Origin: Bog-756 sp963725275
GTDB taxonomy: Bacteria; Actinomycetota; Acidimicrobiia; Acidimicrobiales; RAAP-2
DNA length: 64,000 nucleotides
Assembly (NCBI GenBank): GCA_963725275.1
Contig: CAVRXS010000002.1
Location: 1-64,000, forward strand
Direction of reading: 5' to 3'
Of the stretch, positions 17,890 to 26,672 are shown piece after piece. The notes under the pieces were generated by a model, which worked only from the letters and a program-made list of their open reading frames with translations, was not told where the DNA came from and did not search any database. The position numbers and the translations under genes were made by a program. Positions within the stretch are counted from its first letter, which is position 1; each line of letters starts with the position of its first letter.

Positions 17890-18738
17890 TCAGGCCGGCG
17901 GGCCGTCCCCTCCGGCCGGGCTGTCGGGTGGGGCGGCGTAGTCCCAGACCAGATGCGGGTCGATGTTCGCCCCGAAGAGGCGGTTGGCCGGGACCTGCTT
18001 GTCGATGTGTCCGATGAGCCCGCGGTAGATGCCGAGGCCGACCAGCTCCTGGAGGCGATGGGGGAACGCTCGCAGCGTGGCGAGGGGAATCCCGAGCTGT
18101 TGGTTCTCCTGTTGGCGGATGTATCCCGCGCAGTAGTTCATGGCAATCCCGACCCGGCGATCAGCGGTCGTGTTGGCGCCTCCGCCGTGCCACAGGCTTC
18201 CGTGCCAGATCAGGACGCTGCCTCGTTCCATTTCGGCGGGGACCGAGTCGTACTGTTGACGGAGGTCAGGAGAGTGGTCGGCGGTGTGTGAGGCGGGGAC
18301 GACGCGAGTCGCTCCGTTGGCTTCGGTGAAGTCGGTCAGTGCCCACATGGTGTTGCAGACCGTGGCCGGATGCGGCTTGGGGATGGGGATGACCTGGTCG
18401 TCGGCGTGGATGGGTTGGGGTGTCTCGCCGGGCCCGATCGAGATGGACGAGAGCGACGAGACCAGCAGGCCCGGGTCGAGTACCTGCTCGCAGACCGGAA
18501 GGACAGCGGGGTGGATCGGGATCTCGGTGAAGAGCGGGCCCAGGGCGAGCAGGTTGTAGATCCGGGTGGTGCGGGTGCCCTCGAAGGCGTTGGTCGCGGG
18601 GAGTACTCCCAGCTGCTCCTCGAGTCGGGAGAGCTCGTCGAGCAACTGCTGGACCAGCGCGGGATCGATCGCGCCCTCCAGGATGGTGTACCCCTGTTCC
18701 TCGATCTCGCGCACGTGCGACTCGGTGGTTGCGGTCAT
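17890..18738 (-). CDS. Phytanoyl-CoA dioxygenase (PhyH) family protein
   Basis: PhyH-type Fe(II)/2-oxoglutarate oxygenases hydroxylate varied small molecules. The 282-residue protein begins REIEEQGYTILEGAIDPALVQQLLDEL. It carries the metal-binding HxD (PIHADDQ) and the distal His and Arg (WHGGGANTTADRRVGIAMNY). ATG codons at 18741 and 18738 follow GGAAAGGG; the second has better spacing. It is divergent from the next gene across only 42 bp. The substrate is unknown. Confidence 0.87.
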   Translation of the reverse strand: MTATTESHVREIEEQGYTILEGAIDPALVQQLLDELSRLEEQLGVLPATNAFEGTRTTRIYNLLALGPLFTEIPIHPAVLPVCEQVLDPGLLVSSLSSISIGPGETPQPIHADDQVIPIPKPHPATVCNTMWALTDFTEANGATRVVPASHTADHSPDLRQQYDSVPAEMERGSVLIWHGSLWHGGGANTTADRRVGIAMNYCAGYIRQQENQQLGIPLATLRAFPHRLQELVGLGIYRGLIGHIDKQVPANRLFGANIDPHLVWDYAAPPDSPAGGDGPPA

Positions 18739-18768
18739 CATGACCCTTTCCGTCATCCGGGTTGAGCC

Positions 18769-18774
18769 TATTCT
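18769..18774 (+). promoter_or_regulatory. Putative leaderless -10 element
   Basis: TATTCT is followed by six bases (GCGAAG) and the GTG at 18781, the same geometry as at 16375 and 48887. Confidence 0.45.
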
Positions 18775-18780
18775 GCGAAG

Positions 18781-19599
18781 GTGCCCCCGAGGACACGGCC
18801 GGAGAATCGCTACGAGCTGCTCACGTGTGGCTTCAAGGGTCACGTCCTGTTTGGTGCCGAGGCCGAACTGGTCACCGAGGAGGATGCGGTCGTGGTGCGC
18901 GAGCTGGACGGCCTTCGCTGGTGCCGGTGCCTGCGGTGCGACGCATGGGTGCCGTCCCAGGTCCCGGTAGCTCCCACCGCGACGAGGGTGCCGTCCCGGG
19001 ACGAGATCGAACTGCCGCTGCGTGGGCGTCCGCTGCGGGATCTCTATGTCCTCCGCCTCATCGCCATCGATCGCGCCATCCACGCAGTGGTCCTTGCGTT
19101 CCTGGCGGTGGTGTTGCTCACCTTCGCCCGCCACGATGCCGCGCTGCACGCGGACTACCTCAACATCATGAACGCATTGTCCGGGAGCGGAGCCGCGGCC
19201 AGCAGGGTGCGCGGCCTCCTCGGCTACCTGCGCAAGGCATTCGACTACTCACCGAGGCAGCTGCTTCTCCTCGGGCTGGTCTTCGCTGTCCTCGCCGGGG
19301 TCGAAGCGACCGAGATGGTCGGCCTCTGGCGCGCGAGACGGTGGGCCGAGTACCTGACGTTCATCGTGACCAGCGCGTTCCTCCCCTTCGAGATCTACGA
19401 ACTCAGTCTCCAGGTCTCCGTGTTCAAGGTGGTGGCATTCGTGATCAACCTGGCGATCGTCGCGTACCTGCTCTATGCCAAACGCCTCTTCGGTCTCCGG
19501 GGCGGCCATGCTGCTCAGGTGGAGCGACAGCAGGCTCTCGGAGGGTGGGACGCGATCGAGATGGCCACCCCCACGGTGCCCACACCAGCGAACTCTTGA
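18781..19599 (+). CDS. DUF2127-like membrane protein
   Basis: The 272-residue protein opens with a cytoplasmic segment containing CRCLRCDAW, a possible metal-binding pair. Four hydrophobic helices follow (AVVLAFLAVVLLTF, LLLLGLVFAVLAGVEATEMVGLW, YLTFIVTSAFLPFEIYEL and FVINLAIVAYLLY). The LRLIAIDRAIHAVVL and GLWRARRWAEYLT signatures recall the DUF2127 family. Function is unknown. The GTG start is supported by the hexamer six bases upstream. Confidence 0.75.
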   Translation: MPPRTRPENRYELLTCGFKGHVLFGAEAELVTEEDAVVVRELDGLRWCRCLRCDAWVPSQVPVAPTATRVPSRDEIELPLRGRPLRDLYVLRLIAIDRAIHAVVLAFLAVVLLTFARHDAALHADYLNIMNALSGSGAAASRVRGLLGYLRKAFDYSPRQLLLLGLVFAVLAGVEATEMVGLWRARRWAEYLTFIVTSAFLPFEIYELSLQVSVFKVVAFVINLAIVAYLLYAKRLFGLRGGHAAQVERQQALGGWDAIEMATPTVPTPANS

Positions 19600-19740
19600 C
19601 GGGTCGACGGAGGACGGCGCCCGCCCGGACGGTCTGTACCTGGTACGCGTGCAACCGTCATCGGTCCGCTCAGTCACAAGGTCGCGTGGCGAAACGAAAG
19701 TGACCAGCGGGCGTGGCCCGGTGGTATCGTCGTCCTCCAC

Positions 19741-19813
19741 GGGCCGTTGGCGCAGTTGGTAGCGCACTTGCATGACACGCAAGGGGTCGTGGGTTCAAGT
19801 CCCGCACGGCCCA
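19741..19813 (+). tRNA. tRNA-Val (GAC)
   Basis: The acceptor GGGCCGT pairs with ACGGCCC and the discriminator is A. The anticodon stem CTTGC/GCAAG encloses ATGACAC with anticodon GAC, and the T-arm is GGGTTCAAGTCCC. CCA is not encoded. A TATCGT hexamer lies about ten bases upstream. An IS481-type element begins three bases downstream of the gene. Confidence 0.95.
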
Positions 19814-19816
19814 CGC
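19802..19816 (+). repeat. 15-bp direct repeat, left copy (tRNA-Val 3' end)
   Basis: CCGCACGGCCCACGC covers the last 12 bases of tRNA-Val plus three beyond. An identical copy lies at 21090-21104, on the other side of the IS481-type element. It may be a target-site duplication or an attachment-site repeat. Confidence 0.8.
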
Positions 19817-21089
19817 TGTGATGTCGCGAGACATCGCGGACAGACGAACCTATGCAGGTTACGTGATAAGGCCCGCGGTGAGGGGCTGGTAGTCCTTTTT
19901 GGGATCGAGGGTGAGGTGGCGGAGCAGTTCCCCCTCCTCGCTCAGCACCCGGATGTCGAGGTCCGCCACGAGGACGATGACCCGCCTCCCGGTGTGGGCC
20001 CGACCGACCCCTATGTGGTGGAGCCTCGTCCCGTGGCGGAGCGTGAAGACCCCGGTGGTGTCGATCTTGTCGTGGCGGACCCGGGTGTGGGGGGCCATCG
20101 GGTATCTGTCGGGGTCCGGGGCGGCCTTGGTGAGGGCGTCGAAGGCCTGTCTCGGCGGGATCATGCCCCGTGCCGAATGGGGCCGGGTCTCGTTGTAGTA
20201 GCGCACGAAGTAGTCGACCTGTCCCTGGAGCTCGGCGATGGAGGTGGCCGCTCCTGTTTGCGCAGCCAGCGCTTGAGGGTCTTGTGGAAGCGCTCGATCT
20301 TTCCCTGGGTCTGGGGATGGTAGGGCTTGCCGTGCTTGATGGTGATGCCCAACGTGGCGAGCTCGGTCTCGAATCCGCACCGGCCATTGCGGAACTGTGC
20401 GGTGAAGATGCAACCGTTGTCGGTCAGCATCGAGGCCGGCAGCCCGAACCGCCCCGCACCCTGGTAGAACGCGGCCACCACGTCGGCTGCGGTCGTGACC
20501 GGCAACACGACGGCGACCGTGACCATCCGGGAGTAGTCATCGACGAAATCGAGGATCTCCACACCGGTGCCGTCGGCAAGCGACCAGTGGGTCATGTCCG
20601 CCTGCCAGGTCTCGTTGGGGAGCGTCGCCTCGAACCGTATCCAGGACGACCGTGGCCGCTTCTGGGGCTGGGGGACGACGAACCCGCGACGGACCAGGGC
20701 CCGGTGGATGGTGGATCGGCCCGGAGCTGTTCCGTGGCGCTGGCGCAGGTGGTACTGGATGGTGAGTGGCCCGGCGTCGAAGCCCTCCTCGTCGAGCTGC
20801 TTGCGCAGGGCCACGATCTCGTTCTCCAACTCTGTGGCCACCTGCGTCGGGCGCCGGTGGGGAGCCCTCGACTGCGGGACGAGCGCTTCGTAGCCCCCGA
20901 CCTGGAATCGGGCGACCTGCTTTGCCACCCAGGACTTCGACATCCCAAGGGAAGAGGCCACCGACCGGAGAGACCGGCCCTCTGTCACCACAGCATCGAC
21001 GGCGTAACGGGCACGGTCCATGGACACCACCTGAGCAGGTGTCCACGATGTCCTGGGACATAGTGTCCACTAAGTCATGGAACCGGACA
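19817..21089 (-). mobile_element. IS481-type insertion element at tRNA-Val
   Basis: The element holds one frameshifted transposase and lies between two 15-bp direct repeats. Its left end TGTGATGTCGCGAGACATCG matches, imperfectly and inverted, the sequence ending near 21069 (reverse complement CTATGTCCCAGGACATCG), with 18 of 24 positions shared. Some 20 bases lie between that inverted repeat and the right direct repeat, so the exact right end is open. IS481 elements can make duplications as long as about 15 bp. Confidence 0.75.
19859..21030 (-). pseudogene. IS481-family transposase, single frameshift
   Basis: The amino-terminal helix-turn-helix (RSVASSLGMSKSWVAKQVARF) and the DDE core are well kept. 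WQADMTHW holds the first Asp, MLTDNGCIF the second, and HGKPYHPQTQGKIERFHKTL the Glu. Near 20248 one base is missing relative to the family pattern. The rest (AELQGQVDYFVRYYNETRPH to the stop at 19859) continues in another frame. All catalytic residues lie before the shift, but the missing end probably inactivates it unless the shift is programmed or an error. Confidence 0.88.
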
Positions 21090-21104
21090 CCGCACGGCCC
21101 ACGC
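21090..21104 (+). repeat. 15-bp direct repeat, right copy
   Basis: CCGCACGGCCCACGC is identical to 19802-19816 at the tRNA-Val 3' end. Directly after it comes a terminator-like hairpin, which suggests that the original tRNA downstream region now lies on this side of the insertion. Confidence 0.8.
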
Positions 21105-21109
21105 AGGTA

Positions 21110-21133
21110 GGGACCGGTTTCTGGACCGGTCCC
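21110..21133 (+). terminator. Hairpin, probable displaced tRNA-Val terminator
   Basis: GGGACCGG pairs with CCGGTCCC around an 8-base loop, followed by TTCTTC. It lies just after the right copy of the tRNA end. Before the insertion it would have stood 6 bp beyond the tRNA end sequence, a typical place for a tRNA terminator. Confidence 0.55.
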
Positions 21134-21561
21134 TTCTTCAATTGCTGGGCAAGTACGCAACGGAGTGCGCAACGCGCTACACGAGTTGTTCTACTGCCCG
21201 AATCCAGCGGGCGTGAACACCTGAGCGCGCCCGCGCTCGCAATGGTTGCCTACCCCTCATCCAAGCCACCAGGCGACAAGGACCTGGTGGGGAGCTCTTC
21301 GATCGGAAACTAGACGACATCTGCCGCCGGCAGGCACTCCAGGAGTGACCCCACCAGGGTCCTCTGAACGCTACGAATCAGCAGCAGCGTCTGTCATAAG
21401 TCTCAATCACGCACCTCGGGGACAGTCAGTTCAGGACCGTCGACGGCGGAACTGATGGGGAATCTTTTGGACCGCTGCGGCGAGTGACCAAATTGGTAGA
21501 TTGCATTCTGGAGAGCCGGGAAGCCTGGTCGGCAAGGTGTCAATCGTGAAATGGGGCCGAC
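21134..21561. other. Non-coding stretch after IS481 element
   Basis: No convincing gene or RNA is seen in these 428 bases. The base composition is lower in GC than the flanking core, consistent with decayed or imported DNA. Confidence 0.5.
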
Positions 21562-22563
21562 GTGGGAATCGGAATCTCAACCGGCGAATTCGTCGTTGGG
21601 GCTGTCGTCAGCCTCGCGATGAGCTGGGTGCTGGTTTCCCGGCTGGAACGCGTCGGTGAGCGAATTGGCCTTTCAGAGGCCCTACTCGGAATGGTTGCCG
21701 CCCTCGCTGCTGACGCGCCAGAGATCACGGCGTCGATTACGGCGCTCGCCCAACACCAACGAGCGGTCGGTGCCGGGGTCGTAATCGGATCGAACGTCTT
21801 CAATCTTGCTGCGCTGTTAGGCCTCGGGGCCGTGGTAGCCGGAGGTTTTGCTCTTCACCGGAAGGTGGTCTGGCTCGGCGGCACGATCGCTCTTTGGGTG
21901 GCACTCGTGTGTCTCATCTCCGTTACCGCCGTCGTCAGTCCCACTCTCGGACTCCTCCTCGTACTGGTTGTCTTGCTGCCCTACGTCGTCCTCCTCGGCG
22001 TACACCGCAGGGGTCTTCAGTGGCTCCCCCTCCCTGTCCGACCGAAGAAGTGGCTTCTTTCGGCAGTCGATGAAGAGGAGCTAGAGCTAGTTGTCGCGAT
22101 CCGCCCACAGCGGGGCAGGCCCGTCGATGTTCTGGTTACCAGTGTGTCCCTGGTGGTGGTGGTCGCCGCAAGTGTGGCGATGGAGCGGGGCGCGTCCTCG
22201 CTTGGTGTCCACTTCGGCATTGCCGAGATTGTCGTGGGCGGATTGGTACTTGCGGCCGTGACCAGTCTGCCGAATGCCGTGGCCGCAGTGCACTTAGCCC
22301 GCAACGGGAGAGGAGAAGCGGCGCTCAGTACAGGGCTGAATAGCAACACGTTGAATGTGGCAGTCGGCCTTCTCCTCCCGGCGGTCTTCATTGGGTTGAC
22401 CCATCTGTCGGGCGGGGGTTTCGTGATTGCTGGGTGGTACGTCGGCCTCACGGCTCTGACACTGGTACTGGCATACGTCGGGCGGGGTCTACGTCCGTGG
22501 TCAGGGTGGCTGATCATCGGCGGCTACGCAGCCTTTGTAGCGACCCTGCTTGCGATTGCGTAA
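21562..22563 (+). CDS. Sodium/calcium exchanger-like membrane protein
   Basis: Proteins of the CaCA superfamily exchange Ca2+ or related cations for Na+ or H+. The 333-residue protein has about ten hydrophobic segments in two halves. The first half carries GMVAALAADAPEITASITA and GSNVFNLAALLGLGA, the second AAVTSLPNAVAAVHLA and GLNSNTLNVAVGLLLP. These correspond to the alpha repeats, in which acidic and Asn residues bind the ion. The second repeat has TSLPN in place of the usual acidic TSLPE, so ion specificity may differ. The GTG start has no strong ribosome site. Confidence 0.85.
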   Translation: MGIGISTGEFVVGAVVSLAMSWVLVSRLERVGERIGLSEALLGMVAALAADAPEITASITALAQHQRAVGAGVVIGSNVFNLAALLGLGAVVAGGFALHRKVVWLGGTIALWVALVCLISVTAVVSPTLGLLLVLVVLLPYVVLLGVHRRGLQWLPLPVRPKKWLLSAVDEEELELVVAIRPQRGRPVDVLVTSVSLVVVVAASVAMERGASSLGVHFGIAEIVVGGLVLAAVTSLPNAVAAVHLARNGRGEAALSTGLNSNTLNVAVGLLLPAVFIGLTHLSGGGFVIAGWYVGLTALTLVLAYVGRGLRPWSGWLIIGGYAAFVATLLAIA

Positions 22564-22664
22564 AGCCCCACAGAGACAGCGCCTTCCGGTCCCTCAAGTC
22601 GGAATGCGTCCATCGCCACACAGGCTCGCCTCGGGGTATCCTGCGGACGAGGAGTACCGAACGA

Positions 22665-23111
22665 GTGAGGGTTTCGATGGTGTCTCCGGATGGCCCACGG
22701 GAATTGGGCATTCCCACTCCAGATGACGGTTCGGAGTCCACCCTGAAGAGGGACGATCACACCCTTTGGGGCTGGTCCTCTGATCCTCTCTGGAAGGCAA
22801 GTATGACTGTCGCGTTCGTCGTGTCCGTCGCAGACATCCTGTTAGGCAGCCGCATCATCCTCATCGGCCTGCTGATTGTTGTGCCCTGTTGTGCCCTGTT
22901 GACTGCTCGATGGGTCCAGACGGCCCGGGCGGGGGCAGTGGCCGTAGCCCTTGCCGTGCTATTGGCTATCCCCGACGGAATCTGGGGCACCCCAGCCCAA
23001 TTCGCTTTCGCCGGTGCCGTCCTGGTGGTTGCCGTTTCCTGTACGTGGGTTGCTTTCGTGATTGAGGTTGTGAGGAGCAGTTCGGGCAGCCACGGTCGAC
23101 CAAGCTACTGA
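22665..23111 (+). CDS. Stand-alone membrane domain like the N-terminus of SpoIIE-type phosphatases
   Basis: The protein of about 148 residues has a charged start and four hydrophobic segments. The order ADILLGSRIILIGLLIVVPC, then LAVLLAIPDGIWGTPAQF, resembles the membrane region in front of actinobacterial PP2C/SpoIIE phosphatases. No phosphatase domain follows; the frame stops at 23111. It could be a truncated gene or a free sensor domain. The GTG at 22665 is about ten bases after GGAG; an ATG at 22677 is the alternative. Confidence 0.6.
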   Translation: MRVSMVSPDGPRELGIPTPDDGSESTLKRDDHTLWGWSSDPLWKASMTVAFVVSVADILLGSRIILIGLLIVVPCCALLTARWVQTARAGAVAVALAVLLAIPDGIWGTPAQFAFAGAVLVVAVSCTWVAFVIEVVRSSSGSHGRPSY

Positions 23112-23437
23112 AGACAACCGAATTAGGGCAGAGTGCCCCCGATCGCCCCTGCGAGGAGCGCGTTACTTTGCCGACGCGTGCTTGGCGAGCGCGAGCTTGC
23201 CCACTCCGGCACCACGGGGCGCCCTCCCGCATGCGGTATGCCGTAATCGAACCTCCGGGGCATGTCCAGAGTGGGGTTGGCCCTAGCGTCACACAAGCGA
23301 ACTGTCGCGCCACGTGACGCGGGTAACGCGCTGCAGCGGGGATGAGCGCGATTGACTTGACCTGGCGGGTGTCGCAGGCGATGCTGAGCCGAGTCGAACA
23401 ACGGTGACGCCGTTGGGGGCGTCAGAAAGGCGGGCGT
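23112..23437. other. Intergenic stretch before exported hydrolase
   Basis: No gene is supported in these 326 bases. The last part (from about 23400) is similar to the region just before the paralogous hydrolase at 46638, including the AGGCGGG ribosome-site block. Confidence 0.5.
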
Positions 23438-24301
23438 ATGTTCTCCAGACGACTGGCACGGATCGTCGCGGCGGCGGTGACGGCGATAGGAGTGCTCTGC
23501 ATGATCGACGCTGTCCCGGCCGACGCGCTGCCGGCCCGGGTGACCAACCTCTCCTACGGCCCGGGTCCCTACGAGACCCTCTCGGTCTTCCCGGCGGCGA
23601 CGCCCGGGGCGCGCCTGGTGGTCGTGGTGCACGGCGGCGGGTGGCTCTCCGGTGTCGACAACTACGGGAATACCCCGGCCGTCGCGAACGACCTGCAGGC
23701 GGCGGGATTCACCGTGGTCGTGGTCAACTACGGCTCGGCCACCGTCCCCATGCCGTCTCCCCCGCTCCAGTTCCAGACCAGCCAGGTGATCCGCGCCACC
23801 GCCTGGGCCCTCGCCAACGCGACCCTCTACAACGGCGACCCGAACAACCTCACCCTGTTGGGCGTCTCGGCCGGCGGGGACCTCGTGGCCTCGGTCTCCC
23901 AGATGCTCCCTCCGGGCACGGTCAAGGCGGTGGTCACCCTCTCTGGGGCCTTCAACTTCTCCACCCTGCTCCCCGACGGACTCACTGGGGTCACTGTCCA
24001 GTACCTCGCCTACCGGGCGTCGGTGGCCCTCGGCTGTCAGCTCTTGACCTGCCCCTCTACGACCGAGGCCGCCTGGTCGCCGGCCGACCACGTGACCCCG
24101 ACCAACTGCCCGGGGACCTGGCTCCTCTACAACAGCGCGAACGAGCTCATGCCGCTGGACCAGCCCACCGCGATGGCAGCCGCACTCGCCGCAAACGGCT
24201 GCCAGGTGACCGACACCACTCTCCCGGGCACTCTGCACGCCTACGACTACTGGGACGACGTACTCCAGAACGTGGTCGCCACCATCCAGACGAGCGGTTA
24301 G
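23438..24301 (+). CDS. Exported alpha/beta hydrolase (carboxylesterase-like)
   Basis: A signal peptide (RLARIVAAAVTAIGVLCMIDAVPADA) leads a 287-residue esterase/lipase-type protein. The oxyanion loop HGGGW, the nucleophile elbow GVSAGGD and the late His region (LPGTLHAYDYW) form a hormone-sensitive-lipase-like pattern. Four Cys in the carboxyl half may form disulfides outside the cell. The substrate is unknown. A close paralogue, frameshifted, lies at 46638-47496 on the same strand. AAAGGCGGG precedes the ATG. Confidence 0.88.
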   Translation: MFSRRLARIVAAAVTAIGVLCMIDAVPADALPARVTNLSYGPGPYETLSVFPAATPGARLVVVVHGGGWLSGVDNYGNTPAVANDLQAAGFTVVVVNYGSATVPMPSPPLQFQTSQVIRATAWALANATLYNGDPNNLTLLGVSAGGDLVASVSQMLPPGTVKAVVTLSGAFNFSTLLPDGLTGVTVQYLAYRASVALGCQLLTCPSTTEAAWSPADHVTPTNCPGTWLLYNSANELMPLDQPTAMAAALAANGCQVTDTTLPGTLHAYDYWDDVLQNVVATIQTSG

Positions 24302-24527
24302 CGCTCGCTCGACGCAACAGCGGGCTCCAACCCGGCCATCGGGTAATACTGACCGCATGCGCGTGACGGAGACAGTCGCACTCGAACCGCGATGCGATTG
24401 ACCCGGTCCCAGAAGACCAGATGTGTGCGAGTGTCCAGTGGGGTGCGTTTGCTCATCCCCCGGTTGGTAGCTCCCTAACTCTGGTTTGATGTTGGTCTCG
24501 CTGCGGCGGGTTCGTTGGCGGGCGGGC

Positions 24528-25548
24528 TCAGGACTTCGTCGGGCCGGTTCCGGTCCCGCCGGCGTTGCCGCTGTTCCCGGCTCGGGTGACGTTCTGGCTG
24601 CTGCCGCTGTTGCCAGAGTTCCCTGACCCCAACCGTTCACCGCCGGAGCTGGAGCAGTGGACTACCCCGTTCGTTCCGTCGGGAGTCGTGGTCGGCGTGC
24701 AGGAACCGGGGGCGGGGGGCGTTGCTGGTCCCTTGGTCGATGAGGCCAGAGTTTCGGACGTCGTACCGGACCCATTCGTTACCTGCGACGAGGTTGCTGC
24801 TGCATCGCTGGGCCACCAGGCGAGAAGCCACCCATCGGCCACCGTGGCCACAACGTCTTGCCCGTGATCGAGCACGAGGGTGACCCCTGTCACCCCTGAC
24901 GCGACTCGTCCGTCGACCAGCGTGTACGGGCCGTCAGCCGTGGAGAGATGCGATTGCACGACGTTTTGGAGATCGCCAGAGGTAGTACCGCCCACCGTCA
25001 CCGTCGACAGGCCCTGCGCGGGGCTGCCAGAGCCGGAGCCAGAGCCGGAGCTGGAGCCGCTGACCTTGAGCACGCCGTTCGAGGTGTCACCATCCGAGCT
25101 CACCTGGGTCACTTGCGTGAAAGAGGAGCTGGTGAAGCAGCCCATGTAGGCGCTGTCGTTCTGGTAGAGCGCCACTGTGAACGGGCCACGCACGTCGGTG
25201 AGCAGGGACTGCCAGGGTCCAGAGCCGAACTCGCCGCCGGCAGGCTGGTCAGAGGAGAGCGCGCCCAGGCAGCTCTGGTCGGCCTGCGACGACGGTGAGG
25301 ACGAGGCCGCGGTCGGCGCAGCGCTCCATCCCGCGTAAGCGGGAGCGGCCCCACCGAGAGCGACCACCAGGGCGGTTCCCGCCGCGGCGGCACCGACAGC
25401 AGTCGCGCCGAGTGCTGCAGGAGCGGCGTGGCGATGCCGGCGTGGGTGGTAATCGACGGAGCGCAGCTTCTCCGACGCGTCCATCGGCAGCGCTGCCGCC
25501 GCGAGCTCTGAGGGCGGAGATCAGCTCCTCTTCCAATGTCGTCTTCAT
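24528..25548 (-). CDS. Membrane partner of ECF sigma factor (putative anti-sigma), frameshifted
   Basis: The ATG at 25548 follows AAAGGAG and overlaps the sigma stop (ATGA), so the two are coupled. The first residues MKTTLEEELISALR are a normal anti-sigma beginning. The frame then shifts by one base near 25512 into ELAAAALPMDASEKLRSV, a single hydrophobic segment (GATAVGAAAAGTALVVALGG) and a long exported region. That region has a (SG)n linker, PGSCTPTTTPDG and a Ser/Gly/Asn-rich tail. No zinc HxxxCxxC motif is seen. It is either broken or affected by a sequence error. The anti-sigma role is inferred from position. Confidence 0.7.
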
Positions 25549-26234
25549 TTGGTGGTGCTCCTTTCAGTTGGTTGTCTCGTGGCTTGTGCGATTGCGTCCA
25601 CGTCTGGCCGGGCATGTGAGAGCGCGGCCGTTCGGAGGTCGGTTGCCCGCGACGAACCGCTAATACCGTTTGCTTGTGTGCCGTCCGCCGTGATGTCGGA
25701 TGCCGCCTCAGTGCCTTCGACTTCCCGACGGAGGCGCCCGAGGGCTCGCGAGGTGGTGCTCTTCACCGTCCCAACCGAGCAACCCATCACGTCCGCGACC
25801 TCCGCTTCGCTCAGGTCGTCGAAGTACCGCAGCACGAGAGCGGCGCGTTGCCGCGGCGGCAGCTCTCTGAGCACCCCCAGCAGGTCGGTACTCGTCTCGA
25901 CACCTCCAAGGGTGCGCACGGCAGCATCGTCGTGGTGCGCCTCGAGCAGCCCGGTCGCTTCAGGTCCGAGCTCTGAGCGCCGCTGGCTCCGCCGCTTCCC
26001 TTGGTCCAACGCAAGGTGAATGAGCACCGTACGCGCGTACGCGATGGGCCGCTCCATCTTCTTGACCCGTGGCCATCGGCGGGCGACCTTGAACAGACAC
26101 TCCTGAACCAGGTCTTCCGCCTCTGCGAAGTCCCAGGTGATCAAGTAGGCCGAACGCAGCAACGGCTCAGCCGTCTCGGCGACGAAGCGGTCGAAGTCAA
26201 TCCGGGGCTGGCTTCGATGCCGATTTCCGTCCAT
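25545..26234 (-). CDS. ECF RNA polymerase sigma factor (SigE-like)
   Basis: The protein directs RNA polymerase to alternative promoters. Region 2 is seen as LLRSAYLITWDFAEAEDLVQECLFKVARRWPRV and region 4 as LPPRQRAALVLRYFDDLSEAEVADVMGCSVGTVKSTTSRALGRL (residues about 124-168). A 50-residue tail follows. The gene overlaps its membrane partner by four bases. Upstream, GGCAACCTTTCC (near 26250-26265 on the minus strand) resembles the AACC -35 type of ECF promoters and may reflect autoregulation. Confidence 0.92.
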   Translation of the reverse strand: MDGNRHRSQPRIDFDRFVAETAEPLLRSAYLITWDFAEAEDLVQECLFKVARRWPRVKKMERPIAYARTVLIHLALDQGKRRSQRRSELGPEATGLLEAHHDDAAVRTLGGVETSTDLLGVLRELPPRQRAALVLRYFDDLSEAEVADVMGCSVGTVKSTTSRALGRLRREVEGTEAASDITADGTQANGISGSSRATDLRTAALSHARPDVDAIAQATRQPTERSTTK

Positions 26235-26517
26235 TACCTACTTCAACCCCCCTGGGTGTTGGAAAGGTTGCCTCCTATTACGGCAAAACCGGAGAAAAGC
26301 ACGGCACCAGCGTGCCGGTCACGTCCGCCGAGAGGGGATCGGTGTCGGGCGGTGTGGGCCTGTCCAGGCCACCTTGAGGGACTGACCTGCGACTTCCGGG
26401 AGTCCGTACGGCGACACTTGACGCTAAAGCCCGTCCCTGAACCTCGCCCAGGGGTCACCCAGAGGTGGCACCGACCGTCGCTGCGCCAGCTGTGACGAGC
26501 TGGGGGCCTGGGCGACT
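26235..26517. other. Upstream region of ECF sigma operon
   Basis: No gene is supported here. The part nearest the sigma gene contains a GGCAACC block on the minus strand and a G-rich run, the best candidate for the sigma promoter; this is weak evidence. Confidence 0.35.
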
Positions 26518-26640
26518 TGGCTCGATGCAGTCGATATCGAGGACGGCGATCTCCGTGACGAGAGCTATTCGTCGGGGCTGCCCTTGTGCGACCCTGACAA
26601 CATCGCCTTGGAGTTCTTTTCCACAACCCATAAGCTCACA
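26518..26640 (+). pseudogene. Remnant of a VOC/glyoxalase-family gene
   Basis: The frame encodes WLDAVDIEDGDLRDESYSSG then LPLCDPDNIALEFFSTTH. The DPDNIALEFF segment is the usual carboxyl-terminal beta-strand of vicinal-oxygen-chelate proteins, including the metal-binding Glu. No start or upstream domain is found. A complete VOC gene follows directly, so this is probably the tail of a deleted neighbour. Confidence 0.55.
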
Positions 26641-26672
26641 TCTGACAATCGTCCCGCAAAGGAGGAACCACG

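Noticed and set aside
17890..19149. A longer start (19149) for the PhyH-type gene
   Set aside because: The added residues are antisense to the DUF2127 gene, and a strong ribosome site precedes the ATG at 18738.
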